Positions 1 through 11,020 of a stretch of 64,000 bases of DNA are shown piece by piece. How positions within the stretch are numbered: the first letter of the stretch is position 1; every line of letters begins with the position of its first letter. The position numbers and the translations under genes are program-made. The stretch is from Megascapheus bottae. Its lineage: Eukaryota; Chordata; Mammalia; Rodentia; Geomyidae. The stretch covers positions 43,085,358 through 43,149,357 of the forward strand of contig JANJXV010000004.1 of the NCBI GenBank assembly GCA_024803745.1, in the 5' to 3' direction. The notes beneath the pieces are model-generated. The model was not told where the DNA came from. It made no database searches and saw only the letters and a program-made list of their open reading frames with translations.

Positions 1-406
1 TGGGTAGAATGAATGAAATCAATATGGAAACATCATGGATTATATTTTACTCTTTTTTCTGGAGTAATAGATTAAATATAAATTATGCACTTTCCATTTT
101 ATAATGTTGCCTAATTTTGTATCTATTGACAAGATGGTCAGTAATGGGTAGGCATCTTTGATTTAATAGCATTTTGTGGAATGAATAAACTATAGTTATT
201 CTTTAGTTATGAACATATTTATAGTTACTCTCATAATTCACTAACAGTAACACAAAATTTTCACATATTGTACTTGTGCTTAACCACTATGTTAAATGAC
301 AAAAATGGTTTATTTTTTTCTTATCTATTTTTTTTACCTATCAGAAACAATGTTAATATACAAAACATTACAGGACAGGAATTCTATTTGTTTTATCTTA
401 CCTATA
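1..406. other. AT-rich unique DNA
   Basis: No recognisable repeat, gene or RNA is visible. A short open frame of 69 codons at 268-477 runs into an L1 tail and shows no protein-like composition. Confidence 0.6.
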
Positions 407-613
407 AAATGCTGCCATTTGAGTGGAGAGAAGGAAATTGGGACAAAAATATGAGAAGGGGTAGCAATGTTTGTTAAGTAATGCAATGCTGCCCCCGTTC
501 CCGTGTTGCTGCCCTGGAGAGGAGCAACAATGCAACTTCTATCGGGCGAATATAACGTAACAATTCTATGACTTACAATAAAAATATATATAATAAAAGA
601 AATTCTGCCATTT
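407..613 (+). mobile_element. LINE-1 3' UTR tail, severely 5'-truncated, with TSD
   Basis: The body at about 421-599 is the last part of the common L1 3' UTR of this window (gggacaaaaatatgagaagggg, then 'tatcgggcgaatataacgtaa', then an A-rich end). Flanking copies 'aaatgctgccattt' (407-420) and 'aaattctgccattt' (600-613) match at 13 of 14 bases and mark the target-site duplication. The tail carries a GC-rich 49-bp insert at 487-535 that other copies lack. Confidence 0.85.
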
Positions 614-1415
614 TCTTTGTTTGAAACTCAAAGATTCTAAAAGCACCAAACCCTTTAGATTCCCTGCTCATTACTTTAGTATCTATAATAATTTTCAATG
701 ACTTATTTACATCACAACAGATGTATATGTGGCAATTCTATTTTCTCTGGAACAGAATCATTATTGTGCACAAATTTAGTATTAATATTTATTAAGCTAC
801 TAATCTTATTTTCCATGAAATATACTTAATCTGGAGCTAAACAATACGAAATATATTTTCCTCCATGTCATATTTACTATGATCCCTATATATTCTCCAA
901 AATTATTTTGTATATTTATTGAAATCTAGCTCTATTTATGTCCAAAACACTCCCTTGATTATGTGAAATTAATAGAAAAAAGATTAAAACAAAAATCTGA
1001 AGAGCTTAAGCTAAATCTTTTAAACATACATGGAAAGATTGGAAGATTGGATATCTGAAAAAGCAATTTCATATTAGAAGTAGAAATGTGAGAGTTGAAT
1101 TCCAGTTCTCTATTTTAACCAGGGTTGTATAGGGAAGATATGATAATACACAAGGAATTACTATCAACACCTGATTCCACACATCAACCCTGAGGCTTAG
1201 AATGGGTGAATTCTTGCTTCTAGATATCTCAAAATATAGTAATTGGAATTTAAAAGCAAAATTAGGTTGACTCAAAAATAGACATATTTGGTTTCATATA
1301 CCGAATGCTTAGTTTGATAGATACATGTGATGATAAAAGTAAAAACTTAAAATGTATTATTGCATTAGAGTAAAATAATTATTTTCCTTACATTCTGCAT
1401 AAATATCTATACATT
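614..1415. other. AT-rich unique DNA
   Basis: I see no repeat or coding signal. An open frame on the minus strand at 1069-1275 has no recognisable domain. Confidence 0.6.
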
Positions 1416-1545
1416 AAAATGTTGACATGAGGAAGTGGCTCTGTGGCTCCAGGGATAGGGTGGTAACCTTGAGCTGAAGAGCTCAGGGACAATGCCCAGA
1501 ATTCAAGTCCCACAACCAACAACCAAAAAAAAAATGTTGACATGA
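1416..1545 (+). mobile_element. Solo Geo-type SINE with perfect 15-bp TSD
   Basis: The body at 1431-1530 is a Geo monomer without a left ID or B1 partner: 'gtggctctgtggctcc', 'ggtaaccttgagctgaagag', 'ctcagggacaatgcccag', then 'ttcaagtcccacaacc' and an A tail. It is flanked by identical copies of 'aaaatgttgacatga' (1416-1430 and 1531-1545). This shows an independent retroposition event. It is close in sequence to the solo Geo at 61.05 kb. Confidence 0.9.
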
Positions 1546-1960
1546 CTGAATAAAATGTTATTACACAAAGAAAGTAAGCACAGATATATACATATTGATT
1601 GTAAAATTAGGCTTTATTTCCTTTTTACGCAAACAAAAAAGTTCCTGGTGATGTGAATATGCATAGCTTTTACTCCTTAGACTACCAAACCAGTTAAAAT
1701 TATCATTTAAAAGTGCTGACAGAATATGACACTGATAAATGAGAAAGAATATTTATCAATTCAAGTTGACCTCTTCTATCCTAATCAGGGCTGTCTTCAG
1801 TAGGTTGAGCTTTCTATTTAAATTACTCATCATTAAGGAATCACTACCACTAAAGGAATTGACTTTATCTTACCCTTAAGAACTTTGTTTTGTAAGAAAT
1901 GATAATACTTATTAAAATATAGAAAATCAAGTTTATATCATTATTTTTAAATATTTATAT
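1546..1960. other. AT-rich unique DNA
   Basis: Nothing recognisable is visible. Confidence 0.55.
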
Positions 1961-2066
1961 TTTACTTTTATTTGTGCCAGTACTAGGAAATGAACTTAGG
2001 ACCTCTTGCTCAACTGTTTTTCCCCTGCTAGTATTCTAACGATTGAACTACGCTCTTGGTTCCAAA
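1961..2066 (-). mobile_element. Decayed ID-like SINE, antisense
   Basis: On the plus strand it reads 'tgccagtactaggaaatgaa', then 'ttaggacctcttgctcaact', then 'ctaacgattgaactacgctc'. This is the antisense of an old ID/tRNA-Ala-derived SINE (plus-strand signature: 'gccagtactgggaatcgaac...ctctaccactgagctac'). It is heavily diverged and no TSD was found. Confidence 0.6.
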
Positions 2067-3120
2067 ATTTTTATATCTTGATATAATATAAATGTATTCA
2101 TAAGTAAATTCATCAGATATTCTAATTTATGTAGCCATCATCAGTAGCAAAAGAAAAACATCTCTCTGGATTCTTTTATTCATCATTATAGTTTGATGGG
2201 AATAGTAGAGGAGAATATTTACAGTCTCCTATTTCTAGGATAGTAAGCTACTTCTATAAAGATTATGGTTGCAACAAGAAACAATCTGGATTTTCATAGC
2301 AAACATACTTTTTATCAAGCTGAAATAGAATATTTTTTACTTTCTAAAAATAAACATATACATTTTTCTTTTCAAGATTACACAGTCAATACTTTAGACT
2401 AAATTTTTTATGCAAATAGTTTTTATTATATCCTTAGTAAAATATAAAATAAAGAATTTACCAGACAGTAGTAAAAAGAAGTTCAGTTTGGTATAATTAA
2501 TAAAAATTAGACAACAAACTTTTCTACTTTTTCTCACTGAATTGATATTGATGGCTCACTATAATCATCTTCATAGCCTTTCAAAATTCGAAAATAGCCT
2601 AAACTATTTATCTCTTTACCCAAGGTTTTGTGAAATGATATCCATCATCTATTTGAACATGAGTTGACAAGCAAAGTACTGTTATAAAATACCAGTGTGT
2701 GTGCATGATGTAAAGTTTTATTCAGAATTGTATAATACTTCTGATACTGACAAGAGCCTAAAATATATTTACATCTTCAGTCTGGTATGTGACAAACTTA
2801 TAATTCATCATTGTCCAAATAGTTCTCACTTAGAACACCAGATAGTAAAAGAATATATATGACAGATAGAAATAAATGTTACAGTAAAGAAAAAAACAAA
2901 GGAGGAAACAATTAGAATGAAAAGATAAAAGATTTTATACTCAAGTTATCTAAGGACTGAGCAACAATATTAGAACATGACTTACAGACTTACAAATTTG
3001 GAAGAAAATTCAGTGCAAAGATTAAAAAATGCAAACTTAGAAGACATAGTTTATCCAGATAGAATAACTTATTACCATATTATACCTCAGACCCTAAGTA
3101 CCAGTAGTATTTGAGAGAAC
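2067..3120. other. AT-rich unique DNA
   Basis: I see no repeat or coding feature in this kilobase. Confidence 0.55.
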
Positions 3121-3137
3121 CAGATCGAGAGAAAGAA

Positions 3138-3196
<59 letters not shown>

Positions 3197-3200
3197 GATA
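3121..3200. repeat. (GA)n-(GACA)n compound microsatellite
   Basis: A (GA)n run starting near 3128 passes into about ten GACA units and then decays into 'cagagaggcaaagcac'. The tract is purine-rich. It has no SINE attached, unlike most other microsatellites here. Confidence 0.95.
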
Positions 3201-4566
3201 CAGAGAGGCAAAGCACATAGAGACAGAGAGGACCTTAGCCTGAAGATTTTTTAGAGATCACAGTCACAAGGAGCTCAGAAAGAACTAATAGAAATTTCCA
3301 ATACTTTGCATATATATTCTCCCCTGAACTGGAGTTCAAATATCAAATAGTTCGGAGCCACAGGAAAAGCCACCCTGCCACCTACTTCCCTGTTCCTATC
3401 CTGGATATCAATTGTCTCACAAACCCAGTGGAGTTTCAACTTAGGTGTGTGGAGGTATAACAGGATTCTTCTATTAGCCCATGTGACTGACCAAACTTTC
3501 AAGAACTGACACCTGCTTTAATACACCTGCACTGTTGGCAACGAGAACAAAATCCCTTTTCTCAGTATTATTTAACAGGGGTGCCAGAATAGTAACAGCA
3601 AATATAGAAATAGCATTACTGATCACTTCTGTACTTTCTTAAAATTTTATCTGTGAAAATTTGGTTCCTATGAGAAAAACCACTGTCTCATCACAACCAA
3701 TTACTCATCAAGACTGATATGATGATGCCTTATGTTAACAATTTCAGAAATATTAGACATTTGTCTAGATCACCTAGAATGCCTGAATTGAATTAAAACA
3801 AATCTATTTCCCTAAGCTCTTTTTGAGAATGGCTAAATCTGTCAAGTTAGTTCTCTCCTTTGCTTCAGGGATTTTTATGAACTCAGGTTTCCTAGACCAA
3901 CGCCCATTTGCTTCTATGTGTCTTCATTTACAGAATTGATGCTTTGTGATAGAAACAAAAAATATAAACCCAAACTATATATTCTAGGATCATTATATGT
4001 GATCTCATTTATGATAATAAAATATATAAACATATAGATATAGACAAATAAGTATCTAATAGCAATTATCTATGAATAGAAAATATTTATGTCATCTATT
4101 CATACATAGGCATATGTTTTATTTATACCCATGATTTTTCCTATGAATATATATTCTTTATAAAGACAAGTTAATATCCTGATGTTTATAGATTTTATAT
4201 AATAACAAAATAAAATAAATGCCATTTTATGAGATAAATGGTTATGCTGTAAGATTTTCATAATCAGGTTTATAATCATGTAAAACATTCTTTCTGTCAA
4301 CCTCAAAGGCATAAAATGGCCTTGGATATGAAAAACAAGTAGAAAATAAATCCTGTCATGTTTAGTTTCACAGTGATATAAGAATGTAATCAAATATCAG
4401 CACAACTCCTTGTAACTTAACAATATCAAGTTTCAATAAAGTACTGGTGTGCAACATTAAATTATTGGATACAGATTTTTATACAATTTGACTTTTCCCT
4501 TGGGAGAGTTAATAGAACCATCAGACACAGTCAGACTCTATTAGCCTAAAGTCTACTTTTTTATTT
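3201..4566. other. AT-rich unique DNA
   Basis: I see no recognisable repeat. Minus-strand open frames at 3275-3502 and 4100-4393 show no domain or codon-use support and are treated as chance. Confidence 0.55.
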
Positions 4567-4921
4567 AAAAACTACCATTCATTGAAAACAAGCAGTTTCT
4601 CTTTGTGATTGATGTTCTTAATGTACTATATGAAGTTATTTCTTTTCTCTTTTTTTAATTCTCCTTATGGTTTACCTCATGTTGTTTCTGTATCTAACTT
4701 TTGTACCTGGCTTTTGTATATAGGCTTATTTGTTTGAAATAGGGAAGGAAAAGGGAGAAACAAGATGATTGGGAAAGGGTGGGAGGGAGGGAAATCGGGA
4801 GAAATACATGGGAAAGGGTATCAATGTTCAAGAAATAATGTACCCGCTATCAGACGAATGTAACGGTAACCCCTCTATATATCACCCTGACAATGAAATA
4901 CAATAATAAAAACTACCATTC
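4567..4921 (+). mobile_element. LINE-1 3' end, 5'-truncated, with TSD
   Basis: The L1 body at 4581-4907 starts just downstream of ORF2 ('tgattgatgttcttaatgta') and runs through the 3' UTR ('gtatcaatgttcaagaaata', 'taacggtaacccctctat') to the A-rich end. Identical 'aaaaactaccattc' copies lie at 4567-4580 and 4908-4921. No coding part remains. Confidence 0.93.
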
Positions 4922-5103
4922 GCTTTACATTTAGTTTATGAAATAAATGCATAACAAACAAAAAATCAGGAATTCAAAATTTTAAAGAGGCCACTTCAGC
5001 CAATTCTATTTTCTTCTTTAATGGTAAACACTAGAAATCCCCACATGGTCCCAGAAAAACACTATTTAAGGAAAATTATTTCATGACAGAAATTCATTTA
5101 AGC

Positions 5104-5348
5104 AAAATGTAATATTTTTGTTAGTTGTGGCACTTGAACTCTGGGCCTGGGCCCTAGCCCTGAGCTCTTCAGGTCAAGGCTACTGCCCTACTCTTGGAGT
5201 CACAGCACCACTTCCAGTTTTCTAGTGATTAATTGAAGATAAGAATCTCAGTTCATTTTGTGCCTGGGCTGGCTTTGAACCAAGATCCTCCTGAGTAGCT
5301 AGGATTGCAGATGTGAGCCACAACGCCCAGAGTAGAATGTAAACTTTT
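5104..5348 (-). mobile_element. B1-Geo composite SINE, antisense
   Basis: Read on the minus strand, a B1/7SL-like left part ('gtggctcacatctgcaatcc', 'tagctactcaggaggatc') is followed by the Geo right part ('gtggtgctgtgactcc', 'agagctcagggctagggccc', 'cagagttcaagtgcc'). Degenerate flanks 'aaaatgtaatatttt' (5104-5118) and 'agaatgtaaactttt' (5334-5348) match at 12 of 15 bases and are probably an old TSD. Confidence 0.85.
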
Positions 5349-6690
5349 ATATATGTTAAACAACAGAGTAACACCTATATAAAACTTATTAATTCCAAAC
5401 ATGTAAGATTATTTTGTGCAGTCTAAAGATGTGAGCATGCTTTGTAGGATGATTGAATGGCACAGTTAGCATGTCAGTCTTTGATAATCTAATGCCTGAT
5501 TCGTGTCCTCACACTTCTTCTGGACTCTTGCTACTTTTCATAAAGAATTTTTTCTGCCTTTTCACCTGTCAGGTAGTTTTTTTGTAGACATCAACCTTGA
5601 GGTCTGAAAATGGTGTTAATAATACCAAAATCCATCTATGACTAAAAGTCTTTTTTTCCTATCTCTTCAGTTTGGGTTTTGAAGATGAGGGAGAATAGAG
5701 GTAAAGAACGAAAGATTCCTCAAACGTTTATATGTTAGAGAGCATCCTAGGATGAGAACTAAGTCAAAGAAATTTGTATAATGATCAAGGGAGTGGAGAG
5801 TGGACTGCATGTACATTGCAATTCATACTAATTATTTTCCAAATTGTGTGTATTAATGAAATGCCTTTTAGAATATAAGCCCCAGGTAATGCTTACATGT
5901 TTTATAGAAATAACATTTTGTAATATCAGAGCACAGAAATTACCTTGTCTGGAACAGGACTGAGTAAAGTGTTTCAATCCAGGTAGTTCTTAAAATACCT
6001 TTGCACTGAAGATGAGCAGTGTGTTGCATAAAACTAAAAGAAATATGGATAGCCAGAAATGCAATGTATTTTTTCCCATGTTCTCTGTGGTTTAATTTTA
6101 ATGTGGTAGCTTTTCCCTCTCTTTTATTTTCCATTAGCCTACACTTATATTTAAGTCACAGTATGCAATCAAGACAGAAAATTATGAAATCATTGTAAAC
6201 ACAGTATGACTCCTTTAACAAATATTTGTGAAAATTGGAGTTATGCACTGTATTATCCAAACAGGATAAGACATGGCTCTAGCTACTTAAAAAATGCATA
6301 ATCAGGTGTTGCTGTTCATTTTTAATGTTCCTGTTGACTCTGAAGCAAGCCATTAACCATGTTTATTTATAGTGTTCATGGTGTGCTGTGATTTCATTTG
6401 TCTCAAGTGACATTTCAGAGGTCAGATGTGGTCAATGATGATTTTATTGTTGGTTTATACAGTAAATATCTCATTTTGTTTACTAAACAGAAGTTCAATC
6501 TATTTCCTTTAGTTTGTTTTAATTAACAACTATTAGACTGTTAACATTAAACCAATAAGACAACAAAGGCCACACGAAAATTATTTGTTAATTGAAAGTA
6601 ATTACATTGGGAAAATAACTGTCAACACTAAGTGATATTTGTAGAGGTAAATCCAGAAATTTCTATCATTTAAAATATTCTCTTAATCTG
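5349..6690. other. Unique DNA, candidate conserved non-coding stretch
   Basis: No repeat is recognised. The part from about 6150 to 6640 is less homopolymeric than its surroundings and has several TAATTA-like cores ('ttttaattaacaactatt'). I have no direct evidence of function. Confidence 0.4.
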
Positions 6691-6990
6691 AGCCCTAGTC
6701 TCTCATGCCTACAATCCAAGGTATCCAGGAAACTGAGATCTAAGGATTACTACTGGAGACAACCTGGGCAGGAACTCTGTGAGACTCCTATCTCCAAATA
6801 AATCAGAGACAAAGCTGTGGTTTATGTGGTAGAGTTCTAGGAGCTCGGGGACAGTGTTCAGGCCAAGAGGCCAATTATCCAGCAACAACCTGAACTGGGG
6901 CATGGCACAGCATTAGAGAGCCAGCTGTGAGCAAGAGTGTCAAGCAAGAGCTTGAAGGTCTGATTTCAAGCTCCAGTGTTAGCATAAATA
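6691..6990 (+). mobile_element. B1-Geo SINE with a third tRNA-like monomer
   Basis: The B1-like part at about 6692-6800 ('ctcatgcctacaatccaagg', 'aaactgagatctaaggat') is followed by a shortened Geo part ('gctgtggtttatgtggtaga', 'ctcggggacagtgttcaggc'). A further segment at about 6893-6985 ('gcaagagcttgaaggtctga', 'tttcaagctccagtgttag') resembles an ID monomer. The element is old and diverged, and monomer limits are approximate. Confidence 0.65.
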
Positions 6991-7215
6991 TTTTTTGTGT
7001 GTGGATCATATGGCTTGAACTCGGCCTGGGCGCTGTCCCTGAGATCTTCAGCTCAAGGCTACCACGCTACCCTTGAGCCAGGCCCTGATTCCCGTTTTCT
7101 AGAGGTTAATTGGAGATGAGAGTCTCAGGTCCTTTTGTGTCTGGGCTGGCTTTGAACCTTGATCCTAAGATCTCAGTCTCCTGAGTAGCCAGGATTACAG
7201 GTGTGAGCCAAATAA
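6991..7215 (-). mobile_element. B1-Geo composite SINE, antisense
   Basis: The Geo part is on the left ('gcttgaactcggcctgggcg', 'ttcagctcaaggctaccac') and the B1 part on the right ('gggctggctttgaaccttga', 'agccaggattacaggtgtga'). It is one of the better-preserved B1-Geo copies and sits back to back with the sense element just before it. Confidence 0.92.
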
Positions 7216-7390
7216 AGACTTAGAGGACTAAAGCCTGAATAGTTATACTTTTAGAATATACTAATTTAAGGACTAGTTACCTAAGAAATGATTACATTAT
7301 GAGACATAAGAAGAGAGTACAGAATAAAACCAGACAGGAAGCATCAGAATCTCTCTCAGGATGCAGATTTATTTTTTTTTAAAAAAAGGT
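7216..7390. other. Short unique spacer
   Basis: AT-rich DNA including a T8/A8 junction at about 7372-7388. Nothing else is seen. Confidence 0.5.
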
Positions 7391-7585
7391 AATTGAAATG
7401 CATTTGATTAGTATATTCAATAGTGCTTGCCTATCATACATAAAACCCTGAATTTGATTCCTTGTCACCATATACACAGAAAAATCCCCCAGTGATGCTT
7501 CGGTTAAAGTGGTAGAGTAAATGCTCAAGGACAGTGCCCAAGCCCTCAGTTCAAAGCTTCGGGACTAGCTAAAAAAGAAAAACAA
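7391..7585 (+). mobile_element. IDL-Geo SINE, diverged
   Basis: The left ID-like monomer contains 'gtgcttgcctatcataca' and 'aatttgattccttgtcacca'. The right Geo monomer contains 'aaagtggtagagtaaatgct', 'caaggacagtgcccaagccc' and an A-rich tail. No clear TSD was seen. Confidence 0.85.
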
Positions 7586-8340
7586 AGACTAGAAAAAGAT
7601 TGGCACATTATAAGAGTGATTTACATAGCTTTTTACAAAAAACACACTAACTGCCTAATTTTGTCCCCAAATTAACTTCTAGAAACAGAAGAATAGTTTG
7701 GCAACCCTTCTCCAAGTTTGCATTGGTGCCTTTCTGAGTCTCACTCCCCTTCAATCTGTAGGTATCAGGACGGACAGCACTGTGCGATCAATAACATCTT
7801 TATAGCAAGAAACCACAACAACGCCCATGTGAAAGGAGCGGTGGAGCCTTGCAGGTAGACATGAGGACTGTTACTTGAAATGACCAGGCTGTAGCACTGA
7901 GCAGGAATAATCATCTCAGTGAAAATCTATTGCTTCTGAAGTGATGACAGCAGTACCATCCTTGATCCTCTCACAACCAGAACTGAGATAATGATCATCA
8001 GGACTGCATTGTGCCTGGGACTTTTTAATGATGGATACATCTCACTGTCTGCGTTAATTCTTTCTGTAATTAAATCTAAAGCTTGTGCTAGTACCTTGAG
8101 AAAGGGGCGAAATTACTGACTGCCTATTTTGCCTGTTGCTGTTGCTATGGCTGCCCAAGTGCCATTGTGAATTTCCTTTCTGTTTCTCACTTCTCCTTTC
8201 CTTTTGGCATATTTGAGGGAAGTTGGCTAGATCTAATATATGGAACTTCTCTCCCCAGACCAACTGGCTGCAAAATAAAGGAAAAAATATGGCTAAAATG
8301 AATTATATGAAAATTCTACAAACCCATGGACATACCTACT
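7586..8340. other. Unique segment with higher GC and several CpGs
   Basis: The part at about 7690-8280 is clearly richer in GC than the rest of the window and retains several CpGs (for example near 7771, 7787 and 8105). I recognise no repeat. A minus-strand open frame at 8054-8263 has no domain. It could be an old repeat, a regulatory element or an unrecognised exon; the sequence does not decide. Confidence 0.4.
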
Positions 8341-9095
8341 AAATATTTTGTTCCTTACTTCACTTAACATGAATTTTTTCCAAGTCTTTCCATTTTCTTA
8401 CAAATGAGCCAACTTCATTCTTTTTCTGATGGCAGCATAGGATTCCAGGGTATGAATATACCACATCTTCTTGATCCATTCATCTACTGAGGGACATCTG
8501 GGTTGGTTCCATATATTAGCTATGGTTAACAATGCTGCAGTTAACATGGTTATGCTAACAGATTTAGTATGTCCTTGTTTCTGGACATTTGGGTAAATGC
8601 CAAGGAGTGGGATTGCTGGGTCATAGGGGAGCTCTATGCTTAGTCTTTTGAGGAACTGCCATACTGCTTTCCAGAGTGATTGGACAAGTTTACACTTCCA
8701 CCAACAGTGTAGTATCTATTCATCCTGCCACATCCCTGACAGCATCTGTTGTTACTAGATTTCTTGATAATGCCTATTCTATCTGGGATGAAGGGAAATC
8801 CCAAAGTTTTTTTTAATCTGCCATAAATGTGGAACATTTCTCCATGTGTCTATTGGTTATTTTTATTTGTATCTGACTTTGTTTCCTGGTACAATTGTAT
8901 ATACTTTGTGTATTTGAAAATGAGAAGGTAAGGGAAAAAAGATAAGTGAAGGTGGGGGATGAGGGAAAGTGGGAGAAAAACATGTGAAGGGGTCACAATA
9001 TTTAAGAAGTAATGTACCCACTACCTGATGAATGTAACTATAACCCCTCTGTACATCACTCCAACAAAAAATAAAATGAAAAAGTATTTTGTTCC
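8341..9095 (+). mobile_element. 5'-inverted (twin-primed) LINE-1 with TSD
   Basis: The first part, 8355 to about 8865, is ORF2 3' sequence in antisense ('ccacatcttcttgatccatt', 'tgggattgctgggtcatagg'). From about 8866 the sequence is L1 3' UTR in sense ('tgaatgtaactataacccct') and ends in an A-rich tail. The outer flanks 'aaatattttgttcc' (8341-8354) and 'aaagtattttgttcc' (9081-9095) are near-identical, so both halves arrived in a single insertion. This is the classic twin-priming product, with some L1 sequence lost at the inversion junction. Confidence 0.9.
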
Positions 9096-9145
9096 ATGTT
9101 TCTATGGATCTATTCCAATGAATGAAATCAGGAAGCATAACTCTT

Positions 9146-9218
9146 TCTGTGTGTGTGTGAGAGAGAGGGGGGGGAGGGAGATAGAGAGAGACAGAGACAG
9201 AGACAGAGACAGAGAGTA
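9146..9218. repeat. (GT)n/(GA)n/(GACAGA)n microsatellite
   Basis: A GT run, then GA, a G8 stretch with an A, and (GACAGA)n units. It abuts the 3' (A/T-tail) end of the antisense IDL-Geo SINE that follows, which suggests it grew from the SINE tail. Confidence 0.9.
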
Positions 9219-9362
9219 TCTTGGGGCTTGAGTTCAAGGCTTTGCCACTTGATCCACAGCACTGCTTCTGGCCTTTTCTGTATATGTGGTACCAAAGAAT
9301 TGAACCCAGGGCCTTGTGCATGCTAGGCATGCACTCTACCACTTGGAAACACTCTTGGCTTA
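9219..9362 (-). mobile_element. IDL-Geo SINE, antisense, shortened
   Basis: The Geo part is truncated ('ttccacttgatcc'-like, 'cacagcactgcttctggcct') and the ID-like part is intact in antisense ('ggtaccaaagaattgaaccc', 'ctaggcatgcactctaccac'). Its 3' side merges into the microsatellite on its left. Confidence 0.85.
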
Positions 9363-9774
9363 CACAGCTGAATGTAGGATTCAGTCTGAAAACCACACAA
9401 GCACTAGAGCCAGTTAGTGACTGAAAGTTGAAATTGATCCTAAGGATCAAAAGTTGAAATAAAATTAATGAAACAGTTTTGAGTTATCAAAATTAAGATT
9501 AGGAAATAGCAGGCCATAAGAATATTAAAATTTAACAGGCACCACAGAAACTGTGTTAAATATTATAAGTGTGAGAACATTGTATTTCTAAATTATTTTT
9601 TACTAATTTATTTATTTGGTTAGACTTGATGAAAATATGCATAACATTAATAAGTCCTTCAATAGATGAGTCTTACTGTATTATTGTTCAATATAATATA
9701 CACTTTGTGAAAAAAATACAATGTCACTATCAATGATTATCTCTAGATCCAATTCTTATTGTTGTCTATTTCTC
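9363..9774. other. AT-rich unique DNA
   Basis: Nothing recognisable is visible. Confidence 0.55.
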
Positions 9775-9900
9775 TTTTTTAAGTTTTAAAGTGGTCTTTT
9801 TATGTAACTGTACACAGGGGTTTCAATTCAGCATGCCCATTAGGAGTATAATGCATCATCTTGAACAATGTCACCCCTTCCATCACTCTCCAGGATCCAA
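9775..9900 (-). mobile_element. Old LINE-1 3' UTR fragment, antisense
   Basis: The plus strand reads 'tgtacacaggggtttcaatt', then 'ttgaacaatgtcaccccttc'. This matches the antisense of the L1 3' UTR end seen elsewhere here (plus form: tgaatgtaac..aacccctctgtacat), but it is diverged. Confidence 0.55.
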
Positions 9901-10075
9901 TACATCCCCTCAGGTTACCTAGTTACATTTAAGGCATGGATATTAAATGTGATAACTGTACAAGTTAATTTTTTATCTCTCATCTGGAGTCTTTTCCAAT
10001 CTTAGAGTCATTCTTAAAATCCTGAATACTTCTTATTCTTATATGTATCAGTTTCTTTCTAAACCTGTTTCTCAA

Positions 10076-10242
10076 GAATTTTAGGTTTTTCAAGATGAGG
10101 GAAGGGGTTGGGGGAGGGAAATGAGGACAAAAACATGAAAAAGGATATCAATGTTTGTGAAGAAATGCACTTTCTATCTGGCGAATATAATGTAATCCTT
10201 CCACTAATTATAATAAATTTAAAAAATGAATTTTAGGTTTTT
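10076..10242 (+). mobile_element. LINE-1 3' UTR tail, 137 bp, with perfect TSD
   Basis: The body at 10091-10227 holds only the last part of the L1 3' UTR ('gtatatcaatgtttgtgaag'-type sequence, 'ctatctggcgaatataatgt', A-rich end). Identical 15-bp copies of 'gaattttaggttttt' flank it (10076-10090 and 10228-10242). This is extreme 5' truncation. Confidence 0.93.
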
Positions 10243-11020
10243 ACTTTTAAGGTAAAATTCATATATTGCATATTTCAGATTCATTTCTGTTTACTATTTT
10301 ATTTTTTAAATATTAGTAATTGTAACAAGCACATATGCAATTCAGCACTAAAAGTTCATACTTTCTTCTGCTTTAGAAATGAAAAGTTAATATGATAATC
10401 ACTAAGAGCAAGCAGAAAAAAGTAAGTCCCTAGCAAAGTGGCTAAATTTTTATTCAGTAAATTTATTTCTGCATATGCCCCATTCTGTAACATTGTTTTT
10501 TAACATCTCCATTCCCTAATACTCTCTCAGGCCTCTGCTTGCCAACCATTTTTTAAAATTTGACTTTGTTATAGAAATGATGTATATTTTCTCTGTTTTA
10601 TCCCCCCTGTATATATGTGTGACACAAACTGATGCATTAGTAGGAAGGCTTATGAAAGAATAGATGTATGCAAAAAGAAAAAGGAATTTATTATCAGTAT
10701 CCATACAGGGAATATTTTGGGGTTTGAGGGGCATCAATTGGAAAAATATAGCAGTCTTGACTGTTACTCATCTAGCCATCCTAGAGATTATTTTCTTATA
10801 CAAAATTTTTATTTTATTTGTTTAGACATGAGTCATAAAATTTTGTTGTCCTCAAGGCTCTAAGAGTTTAGGGAGAAGTTAAGGTTTGTTGAGGATAAAA
10901 TGTCATCTGTTACATAGCTGTGGAAATTGGGAGTTCTGATACTTACGGATTCTTGTTATGTTTTGACTAAGTCTGTTAGCTCAAAAGTTATGTACATATG
11001 GTGTTAGATGTAATTTCATA
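10243..11020. other. AT-rich unique DNA
   Basis: I see no recognisable repeat. A minus-strand open frame at 10516-10737 lacks any domain. Confidence 0.55.

Noticed and set aside
3121..3200. CRISPR-like regular repeats
   Set aside because: The units are 2 to 4 bases without spacers: a microsatellite in a mammalian genome.
6985..7215. TSD for the antisense B1-Geo at 7.0 kb
   Set aside because: Only a weak 'ataaa'-type match was seen, which chance would give in this AT-rich DNA.
8863..9450. Minus-strand open frame of 195 codons, the longest in the window
   Set aside because: It crosses an L1 3' UTR, a GA/GT microsatellite and an IDL-Geo SINE, so its sequence is explained by repeats.
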